Of a DNA stretch of 64,000 nucleotides, positions 18,418-27,502 are shown one piece after another. Made by a program: the position numbers and the translations under genes. The DNA is from Ignavibacteriales bacterium. Its GTDB lineage: Bacteria; Bacteroidota; Ignavibacteria; Ignavibacteriales; Ignavibacteriaceae. The notes beneath the pieces are model-generated. The model was not told the DNA's origin. It ran no database searches and saw only the letters and a list, made by a program, of their open reading frames with translations. The stretch covers positions 124,001 to 188,000 of the forward strand of contig CP065001.1 in NCBI GenBank assembly GCA_016700155.1, read 5' to 3'. Numbering within the stretch: the first letter of the stretch is position 1; every line of letters starts with the position of its first letter.

Positions 18418-21400
18418 AATTTATTTCCCGCTGATACTTACAGTAATCTTATCACTGCAGATTTATGCTGAGAACAGCTATAAGCAAAAAAAAATATTAG
18501 TTGTTGTACAAGGTAGCTCTCAATTAACTAACTTAGCTATGGGTGATGGAAGACAATTGGCCCAACTGCTCGGACATTTTAACACAATAACTGATGTTAT
18601 TGGAGTTGATGAATATAAAGCATCATCACTGGAAGACTATGATTATATTTTTTATTTAGGGTTCTATCAAAAAAATTTAGTGCCTGCGTCTTTTGTTAAT
18701 GATGTAGTAAAAACAAATAAACCTTTAATCTGGATTAACACCGGATTCATAGAGTTTTCCGCAAAATATAACACATCAGATTTATTCGGATTTAAGGTAA
18801 CGAAACTCGACACTACAAGTATTTTTGATTTTGTAAAATCGAACAATAAATCCTTCACTAAAGGTGAAGGAAATATAAATTTGATTGAAATATCTGATCA
18901 CAGTAAAGTTGAAATAATTGCATCTGCTGTATCATCAAAAAAGAAAACAAAAGCTCCGTACATTATCAAATCTAAAAATTTAGTTTACATTGCAGACTCA
19001 CCCTTTGCGTATGCAAATTCCACTGACCGCTATTTATTATTTGCAGATTATCTTCATGAAATATTAAATGAACATCACGAAGAATCTCACTCAGCAATTG
19101 TAAGAATAGAAGATGTAACACCGTTAGATGATCCGGATAAAATCCGAGATATCGCTGATTACTTATCTGAAAGAGGCATTCCATTTTTGATTGGTGTCGT
19201 TCCATTTTATGTTGATCCAATTGGCGGAATTAGAATTAGTCTTTCAGATAAACCGGATATGGTTGATGCATTGCACTATGTTGAATATAACGGCGGAACA
19301 ATTGTGATGCACGGTGTAACTCATCAATACAAAGATGTAACCGCAGCGGATTTCGAATTCTGGGATGCAAATCTTAATCTTCCAATTCAAGATGAAGATG
19401 CAAATCTTATCAATAGAAAAATTGAAATGGGACTTGGTGAATTTTCTAAAAATGGGCTTCATCCATTATTATGGGAAACACCTCACTATACAGCTTCTAA
19501 CATTTTATACAAAACAATCTCTGAATATTTTAGTACGGCTATCGAACAGAGATTATCAATTGAAAATCCTGATTACAGTCAATTTTTCCCATATGTTATT
19601 TATAAAGATTTGTACTGCCAAAAAATTTACCCGGAGAATTTAGGCTACATTCCCCTTGATCCAAATCCCAAAGCAATAAAAAAAGCTGTTGATGATATAA
19701 TGAAAGGAGCTGAGGCAAATCTCTATGTTCGTGATGGTTTTGCCTCATTTTTCTTTCATTCTTTTCTTGATATAAAAATCCTTGAGGAGCTGGTTGATAA
19801 AATTGAAAGGCTGGGTTATACCTTTTTAAATTTAAAAGATGAAATCAACTCGGTTAAATCCAAAAAACAAATTCTTCTTTCAGGTTCACAGCATTATTCA
19901 TTAACTGTGGATGATCAATATTTAACTGAAACATATTTTGATCAGGACGGAAAAATCAAACAGAAAAAAAATGCAGATAAAAGAACTCTTGGCAGTATCA
20001 CTAAAAAGATAAATCTGAAACCAGGTGAATATTACCAGGCAGAATTAACCGAGTTTTATAAAAGTGAACCAGGTTTTTTAGAAAATCTATTTCAAAACGT
20101 TAGTAGTAAATATGATGAGATATTTGATTTAGATGAGAACTGGAATGAACTACGGGCGGTTATATTATGGAATCACTACGCTAAAGGAGCTGCATATAAT
20201 GATCAGGCATCGTTGGCATCTGTGTTTCAAAGTGTTAACGTAACAGTCGATACAATATTTGCAGAACAGCATATCGATTTAAGTAAATACAATTTATTGA
20301 TTGTTCCATATACTTCTGTGGAATCGTTAAAGCCGACCGACTATAACATTATAATCAACTTTGTAAGAGGCGGCGGAAATATAATTACAGATACCAAAAA
20401 TTATTTATCTGAAGAACTGGGTATCAGGTATACCTCTACCCAAATTAATGTTGAAGGTATTCGTGATAATATTTTTCACGAAGAGAAAATTATTTGGAAC
20501 GATCCGGAACTGGTAAACAAGTTTGAAACAAATGATGTTGATGAGATCTTCTGCTTTGATCAGGCTACTGAATTCCCGATGGTTATTGGTAAAAAATATG
20601 GCGCTGGAAAAGTAATTTACATCAGTTCTAAATTCGATCCTCATTCACAACTTGGTTACAGTCACTATCCTTACCTGCTGGAATATGTAAGACAATATTT
20701 CCGGTTAAAACCAACAATCAAAAAAAATAATTTGGAAGTTTATTTTGATCCTGGTTACAGATCAAAGATCAGCATTGAAAAATTAGTTACGCAATGGGTA
20801 AAACAAGGAATCAGAATAATACATGCTGCAGGCTGGCATCAATATCCCAAATATACCTACGATTATAAAACCTTAATTAATCTTGCCCATGCAAATGGAA
20901 TTCTGGTGTATGCATGGTTAGAGCCGCCTCAGGTGAGTTTAAAATTCTGGACAGAACATCCGGAATGGAGAGAAAAAAACTTTTTAGGTGAGGATGTTAG
21001 ACCTTCATGGCGATATCCGGTTTCTCTAACAGATGCACAATGTGTTAATACAATGAAGAACGAGTTTGTAAAATTTCTTGAAAGTTATGATTGGGACGGA
21101 GTTAATTTAGCTGAGTTATATTTTGAAGCAGGTTTAGGTTTCAAGAATCCAAATCTGTTTACTCCAATGCATCGTTCAGCGCAAAAGGAGGTAAAAGAAA
21201 AATATAACATTGAGCTTACTAAAGTATTTGAACCGACATCAAAATATTATTGGGAAAAGAATCCGCAGGTAAGAAAAACCGTAGTTGATTACAGAGTTAA
21301 TAAACTAAATGAAGTTTACGAAACACTCTTAACTTCATTTCAAAACATAGCAAATAGAAAAAAAGGATTTCAAATTGTTGTTACAGCAATGGATAGTTAC

Positions 21401-22357
21401 GGCTCGCCGGAGCTTCGTGAATATATTGCTGATGATATAGACAATGTTTTAAAGCTGCAAAAGAAATACAATTTTATCCTGCAGGTTGAAGATCCTCAGA
21501 ATCTTTGGTCAACAAATCCAATAAGATATTATGATATTGGAATCCAATACCAGGAAAAGATCAGTGATAAAAGTAAGCTGATGCTGGATTTAAACATTTT
21601 AAAATTCCGAACTGAAAATGATGTAATACCATTTCCAACTTTAACACAAACCGGAACCGAAAGTTTCCACATGGTTCGCTCCGCTTCTCTGGGAGCCCCA
21701 AGACTAACGATTTATTCTGAATCAAGTATTAATCCTCAGGATCTTTATTACATGCCTTATGCTTTAGCAAGTGAAGTTAAATATAAAGTCACCGCAGATG
21801 GATTTGAATATTATTCACCAACCTCTTTTACTTTAGAATTACCAAAAAGTGTTATGAGTATTAACCTAAACAATAATACGATATCGCCCGGAAGAAATAA
21901 TTCATTCATAATACCCGCCGGAACTCATCATATTAATTTCAACAAAAGTAAAGACCAGTTTAATCCAGTGGAATTACAAACTAAGGTGCTTGCATTTACC
22001 GGGAATCTTCTCTCACTCAACTATGGTTATCAGGATTTATCATTTAGTTATGAGTCAGATACAAGAGCAATTATTTCGCTGAATCGAAAGCCAACATTCG
22101 TGAAAGTCGATGGGAAAGATTTTAGTTTTAAAATTATGAGGGGAGATGATTGTTTCAGCACTTTTTTACCTGTTGGAAGTCATAATGTCGAGGTAACTGT
22201 GGGTGATGCTTTTGCAAAAGGAGTAAACCTGACGAGCTTCTGGTCATCAACGAGTATAGCGCTATTTGGAACGCTTTCTATTGTTCTGCTTTTAATAATG
22301 TTTTTATCAGTAAAATATTTAAACCGAAAGTTCAGACTGCAAGAGATTAGACAATGA
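18401..22357 (+). CDS. Large exported DUF2334 deacetylase / hydrolase-like fusion, C-terminal membrane anchor
   Basis: This 1318-residue protein starts with a signal peptide (residues 1-23). Seen in order: an alpha/beta domain (30-220); a DUF2334 polysaccharide-deacetylase-like domain (about 225-490) with RIEDV near residue 235 and the metal-type motif HGVTH (His304, His308); a glutamine-amidotransferase-like fold (about 590-775, ILWNHYAKGAAY, IVPYTSVES, GGGNIITD); a TIM-barrel hydrolase-like domain (about 780-1085) with acidic candidates Asp899, Glu905 and Glu909 (WDGVNLAELYFEAG); a beta-rich tail; and one transmembrane helix (about 1283-1305). PgaB of the PNAG system also joins a deacetylase to a hydrolase, so a role in trimming and deacetylating a nascent polymer is a fair inference. 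It overlaps wecB by 17 bases and the synthase gene by 4. Confidence 0.8.
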   Translation: MKIISKIYFPLILTVILSLQIYAENSYKQKKILVVVQGSSQLTNLAMGDGRQLAQLLGHFNTITDVIGVDEYKASSLEDYDYIFYLGFYQKNLVPASFVNDVVKTNKPLIWINTGFIEFSAKYNTSDLFGFKVTKLDTTSIFDFVKSNNKSFTKGEGNINLIEISDHSKVEIIASAVSSKKKTKAPYIIKSKNLVYIADSPFAYANSTDRYLLFADYLHEILNEHHEESHSAIVRIEDVTPLDDPDKIRDIADYLSERGIPFLIGVVPFYVDPIGGIRISLSDKPDMVDALHYVEYNGGTIVMHGVTHQYKDVTAADFEFWDANLNLPIQDEDANLINRKIEMGLGEFSKNGLHPLLWETPHYTASNILYKTISEYFSTAIEQRLSIENPDYSQFFPYVIYKDLYCQKIYPENLGYIPLDPNPKAIKKAVDDIMKGAEANLYVRDGFASFFFHSFLDIKILEELVDKIERLGYTFLNLKDEINSVKSKKQILLSGSQHYSLTVDDQYLTETYFDQDGKIKQKKNADKRTLGSITKKINLKPGEYYQAELTEFYKSEPGFLENLFQNVSSKYDEIFDLDENWNELRAVILWNHYAKGAAYNDQASLASVFQSVNVTVDTIFAEQHIDLSKYNLLIVPYTSVESLKPTDYNIIINFVRGGGNIITDTKNYLSEELGIRYTSTQINVEGIRDNIFHEEKIIWNDPELVNKFETNDVDEIFCFDQATEFPMVIGKKYGAGKVIYISSKFDPHSQLGYSHYPYLLEYVRQYFRLKPTIKKNNLEVYFDPGYRSKISIEKLVTQWVKQGIRIIHAAGWHQYPKYTYDYKTLINLAHANGILVYAWLEPPQVSLKFWTEHPEWREKNFLGEDVRPSWRYPVSLTDAQCVNTMKNEFVKFLESYDWDGVNLAELYFEAGLGFKNPNLFTPMHRSAQKEVKEKYNIELTKVFEPTSKYYWEKNPQVRKTVVDYRVNKLNEVYETLLTSFQNIANRKKGFQIVVTAMDSYGSPELREYIADDIDNVLKLQKKYNFILQVEDPQNLWSTNPIRYYDIGIQYQEKISDKSKLMLDLNILKFRTENDVIPFPTLTQTGTESFHMVRSASLGAPRLTIYSESSINPQDLYYMPYALASEVKYKVTADGFEYYSPTSFTLELPKSVMSINLNNNTISPGRNNSFIIPAGTHHINFNKSKDQFNPVELQTKVLAFTGNLLSLNYGYQDLSFSYESDTRAIISLNRKPTFVKVDGKDFSFKIMRGDDCFSTFLPVGSHNVEVTVGDAFAKGVNLTSFWSSTSIALFGTLSIVLLLIMFLSVKYLNRKFRLQEIRQ

Positions 22358-23631
22358 CAAATTTAGAATTAGATCTTAGTGTATTATTCCTTATAACAGT
22401 TATACTTATCTGGTTTATGATAGCATATCAATTTGTGCTGACTGTATTCGGATATATTAATTATTTAAAGTCGTTTAAGGAAAAAAGGGTTGTTGACGAA
22501 AATCATTTTGATTTGCCTACGTGTTCAATTTTAATTCCCGCTCACAACGAAGAGAAAGTCATCGGACGAACAATAGAATCAATGCTGCAACTGGATTATC
22601 CAAAAGACAAACTAAAAATAATTGTTATTAATGATGGTTCTGTAGATTCAACTAAACAAATAATTGATCATTTTGCTTTGAATGATGATCGGGTTGTTTT
22701 GTTCGATGTTCCAAAAGGTTTGGGTGGAAAAGGTAAATCCCGGGCACTTAATCTTGCTTTAGAAACTGTTGAATCAGAAACGATTGCTATTTATGACGCT
22801 GATAATACTCCGGATAAAAAGGCGCTTAAATATTTAGCGGCACAGCTTATTGCAAATAAAGAACTTGGTGCAGTACTTGGAAAATTCAGGACAATTAATA
22901 AAAATCAGAATTTACTGACAAAATTTATAAACATTGAAACGCTAAGTTTCCAATCAATGCTGCAGGCAGGCAGATGGCAAAGTCATAATATCGCAACTTT
23001 GCCCGGAACTAATTTTATTATGTGGACTGACCTAATCAGAAAACTTAAAGGCTGGGATGAAGAAGCACTTACTGAAGATTCCGAATTAAGTATAAGAATT
23101 TATCAGGAAGGATATAAAATTAAATATTTACCTTACTCTGTAACATATGAACAGGAACCGCAGGAATGGAAGGTGTGGATAAAACAGCGATTAAGATGGG
23201 TCAGAGGAAATCATTATGTAATTTCAAAGTTCTTTAAACAGATACCGCATTTTAAAAATAAACGTCTTGCCTTCGATTTACTTTACAATCTTGCGCTGTA
23301 CTATATCTTTTTCTTTGCAATACTAATCTCAGATTTTCTTTTCATAATCAGTGCAATGGATTTGGTTAGCATGTCGCTTCCGGGTCCTTATACAGTTGTA
23401 TGGTTAATCGCATTTGTACTTTTCATATTCGAAATAATAGTTTCGATTTCTTACGATGAAGAAGATAGTTTTGGAAAAATCGGGCTTATAGTTTTAATGT
23501 ATTTCAGTTATTGCCAGCTATGGATTTACCTGGTTATCAAATCTTTTTATATCGAATACATAAAAAAAGAAAAACACGTGTGGGATAAAACAGTAAGGTT
23601 TGATTTGGCTTCAGAGAAAAAAAGCGAATGA
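22354..23631 (+). CDS. Processive GT2 family membrane glycosyltransferase (polysaccharide synthase)
   Basis: The 425-residue protein has an N-terminal transmembrane helix (residues 8-32), a GT-A domain with ILIPAHNEE, VINDGS, YDADNTP, TEDSE and QRLRW, and three or so C-terminal transmembrane helices (from about residue 310). The D, DxD, TED and QxxRW set marks processive synthases such as PgaC, BcsA and hyaluronan synthase. It should polymerise a nucleotide-sugar-derived chain across the inner membrane. Overlaps of four bases on both sides show translational coupling with the deacetylase/hydrolase and the barrel protein. The sugar is not readable from sequence; GlcNAc or ManNAc is suggested by wecB. 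Confidence 0.88.
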   Translation: MTNLELDLSVLFLITVILIWFMIAYQFVLTVFGYINYLKSFKEKRVVDENHFDLPTCSILIPAHNEEKVIGRTIESMLQLDYPKDKLKIIVINDGSVDSTKQIIDHFALNDDRVVLFDVPKGLGGKGKSRALNLALETVESETIAIYDADNTPDKKALKYLAAQLIANKELGAVLGKFRTINKNQNLLTKFINIETLSFQSMLQAGRWQSHNIATLPGTNFIMWTDLIRKLKGWDEEALTEDSELSIRIYQEGYKIKYLPYSVTYEQEPQEWKVWIKQRLRWVRGNHYVISKFFKQIPHFKNKRLAFDLLYNLALYYIFFFAILISDFLFIISAMDLVSMSLPGPYTVVWLIAFVLFIFEIIVSISYDEEDSFGKIGLIVLMYFSYCQLWIYLVIKSFYIEYIKKEKHVWDKTVRFDLASEKKSE

Positions 23632-24875
23632 AAATAAAATCAACAATATTGTTACTTGTTATCTTATGTCACGTAAGCAGTTTTGCACAATTATCTCTCT
23701 ATGGTTCCGCCAGTTACGGATACTATCAAAATCCTCTTTACAATTATCAAGAGCTTGATGACCAGCTAAAACAAACTTACACTGAATTAAACTACTCAAC
23801 AGCTTTTGACCACTCAAAATTAAATTTTAGTTACATCAGCGGCCTGGTATTGTTTAATCGATTTGAGGATAGAAATTATTATGAACATAATTTAACATCA
23901 AAATACTTGTTCGAATTTAAAGATGATGAACTTTCTGAAGAAAATACTCAAACTGTTTCAACTGATTCTATTAGCCCGCTTCTAACACTGGCAGTCAGAG
24001 TCGGGGGAAGACACGATAAAGACATTTTCAAAGACTTTAATAATTTTGGAACAAGCGCATTGGCTGGTTATAGATTTATGATTTCTGATGATTATTATTT
24101 TGAACTTACCAATACCTTTGGTTTTAGAGATTATTCAAACATCACAGTTTTGTCTAATATAACTGATATTCTAAATCTGCAGATCGGAAATAAAACTAAT
24201 AGTTCATTTAATTATGGTCTCAATCTTTCCGGCGGGTTTAAGTATTATACAGAATCAATTTATGATACAAGTAAATTTGAAGTAGAAAGAAGTTTTACAA
24301 TAAAGTATTCCGGGAAAGGCAAAACCGGCGCAAAAATAACTGTCCCATCAGATAAAGAAATTTTGATTTCTCCATTTGCAAAGGGTACTTCACAATTTGT
24401 AGCAGATATTTTTATGAAGACGAATTGGGGAGCTAATTCATTTCAAACAAATTTTCTCTATCGGTATAATCCAAACACTTTAGTCAGATACCTGGCACAG
24501 TATGCTAACACTACTTTTTTAACGGAAGATATTTATAATGATATTTTCAGTTATGAGGGATTGGAAATAAGATCTGCTTTAATTCAGAAAATATTTTATG
24601 ATATCGAAGTTAAACTGGACCTCTCTATCCAACAAAAATTATTTGGTGCACCGGCGCTTGATCTGGTTGGAACTGAATTAGCCGATCAACGAATTGACCT
24701 GCGGTCATGTACCGAACTTTATATTTCCAGGTACTTTAATTTATCTGATAATCTTGGAATGGGCATTGCAATAAGTTCCGGGTTTGTCCGAAATCAATCT
24801 AATGATGCTTACAACGATTTTTCTTCTTACTACATTTCTTTATCAATGGGCTTTGGCTTTTACACGGAGTTTTAA
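23628..24875 (+). CDS. Predicted outer-membrane beta-barrel protein of the polysaccharide operon
   Basis: I do not recognise a family. The 415-residue protein has a signal peptide ending near FAQ (residue 21), many alternating aromatic/polar strands (LSLYGSASYGYYQ, YYISLSMGFGFY) and a final aromatic residue (FYTEF), all typical of barrels. Its place after the synthase, with a four-base overlap, makes it a candidate export pore, in the position PgaA has in PNAG systems. It lacks the TPR domain of PgaA. The final stop directly abuts the next start. Confidence 0.7.
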   Translation: MKIKSTILLLVILCHVSSFAQLSLYGSASYGYYQNPLYNYQELDDQLKQTYTELNYSTAFDHSKLNFSYISGLVLFNRFEDRNYYEHNLTSKYLFEFKDDELSEENTQTVSTDSISPLLTLAVRVGGRHDKDIFKDFNNFGTSALAGYRFMISDDYYFELTNTFGFRDYSNITVLSNITDILNLQIGNKTNSSFNYGLNLSGGFKYYTESIYDTSKFEVERSFTIKYSGKGKTGAKITVPSDKEILISPFAKGTSQFVADIFMKTNWGANSFQTNFLYRYNPNTLVRYLAQYANTTFLTEDIYNDIFSYEGLEIRSALIQKIFYDIEVKLDLSIQQKLFGAPALDLVGTELADQRIDLRSCTELYISRYFNLSDNLGMGIAISSGFVRNQSNDAYNDFSSYYISLSMGFGFYTEF

Positions 24876-26969
24876 ATGTTTTATAAACTTATACTTTTTA
24901 TGTTTTCATTTTTCACATTTACAATTGCAGGCGATTGGAATTGGCAATATCCAAAACCACAGGGAAATAATCTGTGGGCAATAGAATTTTATAATCAATA
25001 TTATGGGTATGCTGTTGGTGAATGGGGAACTATATTATTTTCCTCAGATCACGGGATAACCTGGGAAGTACAATATGAGGCGATTACAGATAATTTACTG
25101 GATATTGCTGTAGCGGATTCAGTTACTGCATGGATTGTCGGTGATAACGGAACAATATTTAAAACAACTAACAATGGTTTTAATTGGATTGAACAAAATA
25201 GCGGCATCCAGAATGGATTAAACGCCGTTTATTTTATAGATAAAAATAACGGGTGGGCAGTTGGTGACAATAAAAGAATTATCAGAACGAACGATGGTGG
25301 AACTAATTGGGTGACTCAATCAGTGTCTTCTATTCCCAATAGTATAAGTTTTAACGGAGTGCATTTTGTTAGTTCATCAGAAGGATGGGTTGTAGGGTCT
25401 TCCGGTTACATACTCCACACTACCAATGGCGGATCAGATTGGATTGTTCAAAAGAATAGCGGGGCACCTTGCTTACAAGTAAAGTTTAACAGTTCAACTT
25501 CAGGATTTGTAGTTGGTTCAAACGGATCAATTTTTAAAACAACTAATTCCGGAACAAACTGGAACTCTATAACTTCAAATACTTCGCTTGGATTAAATGA
25601 TATTCATTTTTCTACGGAAACAGATTATTGGATTGTAGGTGACAATGGAATTATTCTGAGGTCATCAAATTCAGGATCATCATGGTATTCTGAAAATCTG
25701 GATACTTATGCTTCAATACATCACATGACTGAGTTTTCCGGTATTAAATTTATTGCCGGTGAATATGGATTTTTAGCTAAAAAGACTAACTCAGATCCCT
25801 GGGATTATCTGAATAAAGGAATGAACATCAGTATTAATTGGATTACTTTCTCAGAAGGAGTATACGGATTTGGTGTTGGACAATACGGAAGAATTATAAA
25901 AACTTCTGATGGTGGAAAATTATGGACTGATGTTTACAACGGCATTACTGGTGATTCATTCTACGGTGCTGATATGCCTGAGAAAAATAATCTATGGCTT
26001 GTAGGCGATCTGGGAGTTCTTCTCCATACATCCGATGGTGGAAGTAGTTGGTTACAACAAACAACAAATACTACTAACACTCTCATGAGCATAAGCTTTG
26101 TTGATGAAAATAATGGATGGGCTGTTGGAGATTTAGGCACACTGATACACACCACAAACGGAGGAGTAACATGGGTCATTCAAAATTCCGGTACAAGTAA
26201 ATTACTCTTTGGTGTCACCTTCAAAGATTTATTTAATGGCTGGATAACCGGGGAAGATGGTTTGGTATTGCGGACGACCGATGGTGGCAACACCTGGAAT
26301 CCACAATCCAGCACCACAACCAACGCACTTTTTTATCCAACCTTTATTGATTTGAATATTGGATATTGTGCAGGTTCTTATGGAACAATAATTAAAACCA
26401 TAAATGGTGGAAACACCTGGCTTACACAAGCAACCAATACAACTAATAATATTTATATGGTAAAGGGTATTTCAGATAATTCTATCTGGGCGATTGGTGA
26501 TACTGGATTTGTCCTCCATAGCTCAGATGGAGGATCAAACTGGCAGACCGAGTTTGGAAAAACAGGCTATGATTTTTTTGGATTAGAAGTGCTTAATGAT
26601 ACTACTGCATGGATATGCGGTGACAATGGAACTGTACTTGTTACAGGTAATCCTGAATCTATAACAAATGTTTTTGAACAAGAAAACACTAATGTTGAGT
26701 TGCCCGCGGAATTTGAATTATCTCAGAATTATCCCAGTCCATTTAATCCTTCCACAAGAATTAGATTTTCTATCACAGAATATGCTCATGTCACGATAAC
26801 TATATTCGATATTTTAGGTAATGAAATAGAAACTCTGGTGAACAAAGAAACTTCTCCAGGCATTCATGAAGTAAACTGGATCGCATCAACTTTACCAAGC
26901 GGGGTTTACTTTTACAGGATGCAGGCAGGAAACTTTGTTCAGACAAAAAAAACAGTTTTATTAAAATAA
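24876..26969 (+). CDS. YCF48/BNR-repeat secreted protein with T9SS sorting domain
   Basis: The 697-residue protein has a signal peptide (MFYKLILFMFSFFTFTIAG), then about 13 repeats of about 40-45 residues with the consensus GxNGTIxKTTNGGxxW, a HCF136/YCF48-type beta-propeller array. It ends in the sorting domain LSQNYPSPFNPSTRIRF with terminal KKTVLLK. It should be a surface-exposed double-propeller-like binding protein. Its ATG begins at the base after the stop of the barrel gene, so it belongs to the polysaccharide operon and could bind the polymer. That role is inference. Confidence 0.85.
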   Translation: MFYKLILFMFSFFTFTIAGDWNWQYPKPQGNNLWAIEFYNQYYGYAVGEWGTILFSSDHGITWEVQYEAITDNLLDIAVADSVTAWIVGDNGTIFKTTNNGFNWIEQNSGIQNGLNAVYFIDKNNGWAVGDNKRIIRTNDGGTNWVTQSVSSIPNSISFNGVHFVSSSEGWVVGSSGYILHTTNGGSDWIVQKNSGAPCLQVKFNSSTSGFVVGSNGSIFKTTNSGTNWNSITSNTSLGLNDIHFSTETDYWIVGDNGIILRSSNSGSSWYSENLDTYASIHHMTEFSGIKFIAGEYGFLAKKTNSDPWDYLNKGMNISINWITFSEGVYGFGVGQYGRIIKTSDGGKLWTDVYNGITGDSFYGADMPEKNNLWLVGDLGVLLHTSDGGSSWLQQTTNTTNTLMSISFVDENNGWAVGDLGTLIHTTNGGVTWVIQNSGTSKLLFGVTFKDLFNGWITGEDGLVLRTTDGGNTWNPQSSTTTNALFYPTFIDLNIGYCAGSYGTIIKTINGGNTWLTQATNTTNNIYMVKGISDNSIWAIGDTGFVLHSSDGGSNWQTEFGKTGYDFFGLEVLNDTTAWICGDNGTVLVTGNPESITNVFEQENTNVELPAEFELSQNYPSPFNPSTRIRFSITEYAHVTITIFDILGNEIETLVNKETSPGIHEVNWIASTLPSGVYFYRMQAGNFVQTKKTVLLK

Positions 26970-27091
26970 GAGCATCAATAAAATGCTTTTATATGATTAA
27001 TGTTTTCGACCGTTTAGTCATACCGAACTTTGTTTGTCGATTACATTTAGTCTAAAGTTTGATATTCGTTGAACTTTAACAGTATTTCAAG

Positions 27092-27106
27092 TGGCATGTA
27101 TATTGA
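27092..27106 (+). promoter_or_regulatory. Candidate sigma-54 (-24/-12) promoter
   Basis: TGGCAT (27092-27097), five bases, then TTGA (27103-27106) matches the sigma-54 pattern TGGCAC-N5-TTGC in spacing and in all but two positions. It lies 22 bases before the 27128 start codon and near a sigma-54 activator gene. The same layout occurs at 32167 before a related gene. Confidence 0.55.
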
Positions 27107-27127
27107 TAAATTCAAGCAGAGGTTTAT

Positions 27128-27484
27128 ATGAAAAAAATAATAACGATAGTATTACTTTCAGCCGGAATGATCTACAGCCAGGCAATTTCTGATTCGACTC
27201 AAATAAAAAACAGGAATAAGGAAAAAGAGAAAATCCAGAATCAACAGTCTGAAATGAAACAACCTCAGGATGAAACAGGGACAAAAAAAAATAAGCAAAC
27301 AGAGACTAACGGACATCGCAAAAAGAAAGATGTGTTTATAGATAAAGACGGTGATGGTATTTCTGATACTCGCGCCGGTGGAATGGGAATCAACAAATTG
27401 AGAAAACGGAACAGAGGCGGGAATCATGGTTCAGGGTCAGGAGGTAATGGAAATGGTAACGGCGGCAATGGCGGTCACAGGTAA
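27128..27484 (+). CDS. Small secreted Asp-rich/Gly-rich protein with a calcium-type repeat
   Basis: The 118-residue product has a signal peptide (about 1-19), a Lys/Gln/Glu-rich middle, one thrombospondin-3-like calcium motif (DKDGDGISD) and a Gly/Asn-rich low-complexity tail. GAGG lies five bases before the ATG. I do not recognise the family, but it resembles the 32235 product in layout: signal peptide, DGDG repeats, Gly-rich tail. Both are preceded by sigma-54-like promoters, so they are probably one regulon. The barrel gene at 27503 follows after 18 bases. Confidence 0.7.
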   Translation: MKKIITIVLLSAGMIYSQAISDSTQIKNRNKEKEKIQNQQSEMKQPQDETGTKKNKQTETNGHRKKKDVFIDKDGDGISDTRAGGMGINKLRKRNRGGNHGSGSGGNGNGNGGNGGHR

Positions 27485-27502
27485 CTCTTTCAGGTATGCA
27501 TT

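Noticed and set aside
17203..24875. Naming the operon pgaABCD
   Set aside because: The functions look parallel, but the barrel lacks TPRs, the deacetylase/hydrolase is twice as long and no PgaD is seen, so orthology is not shown.
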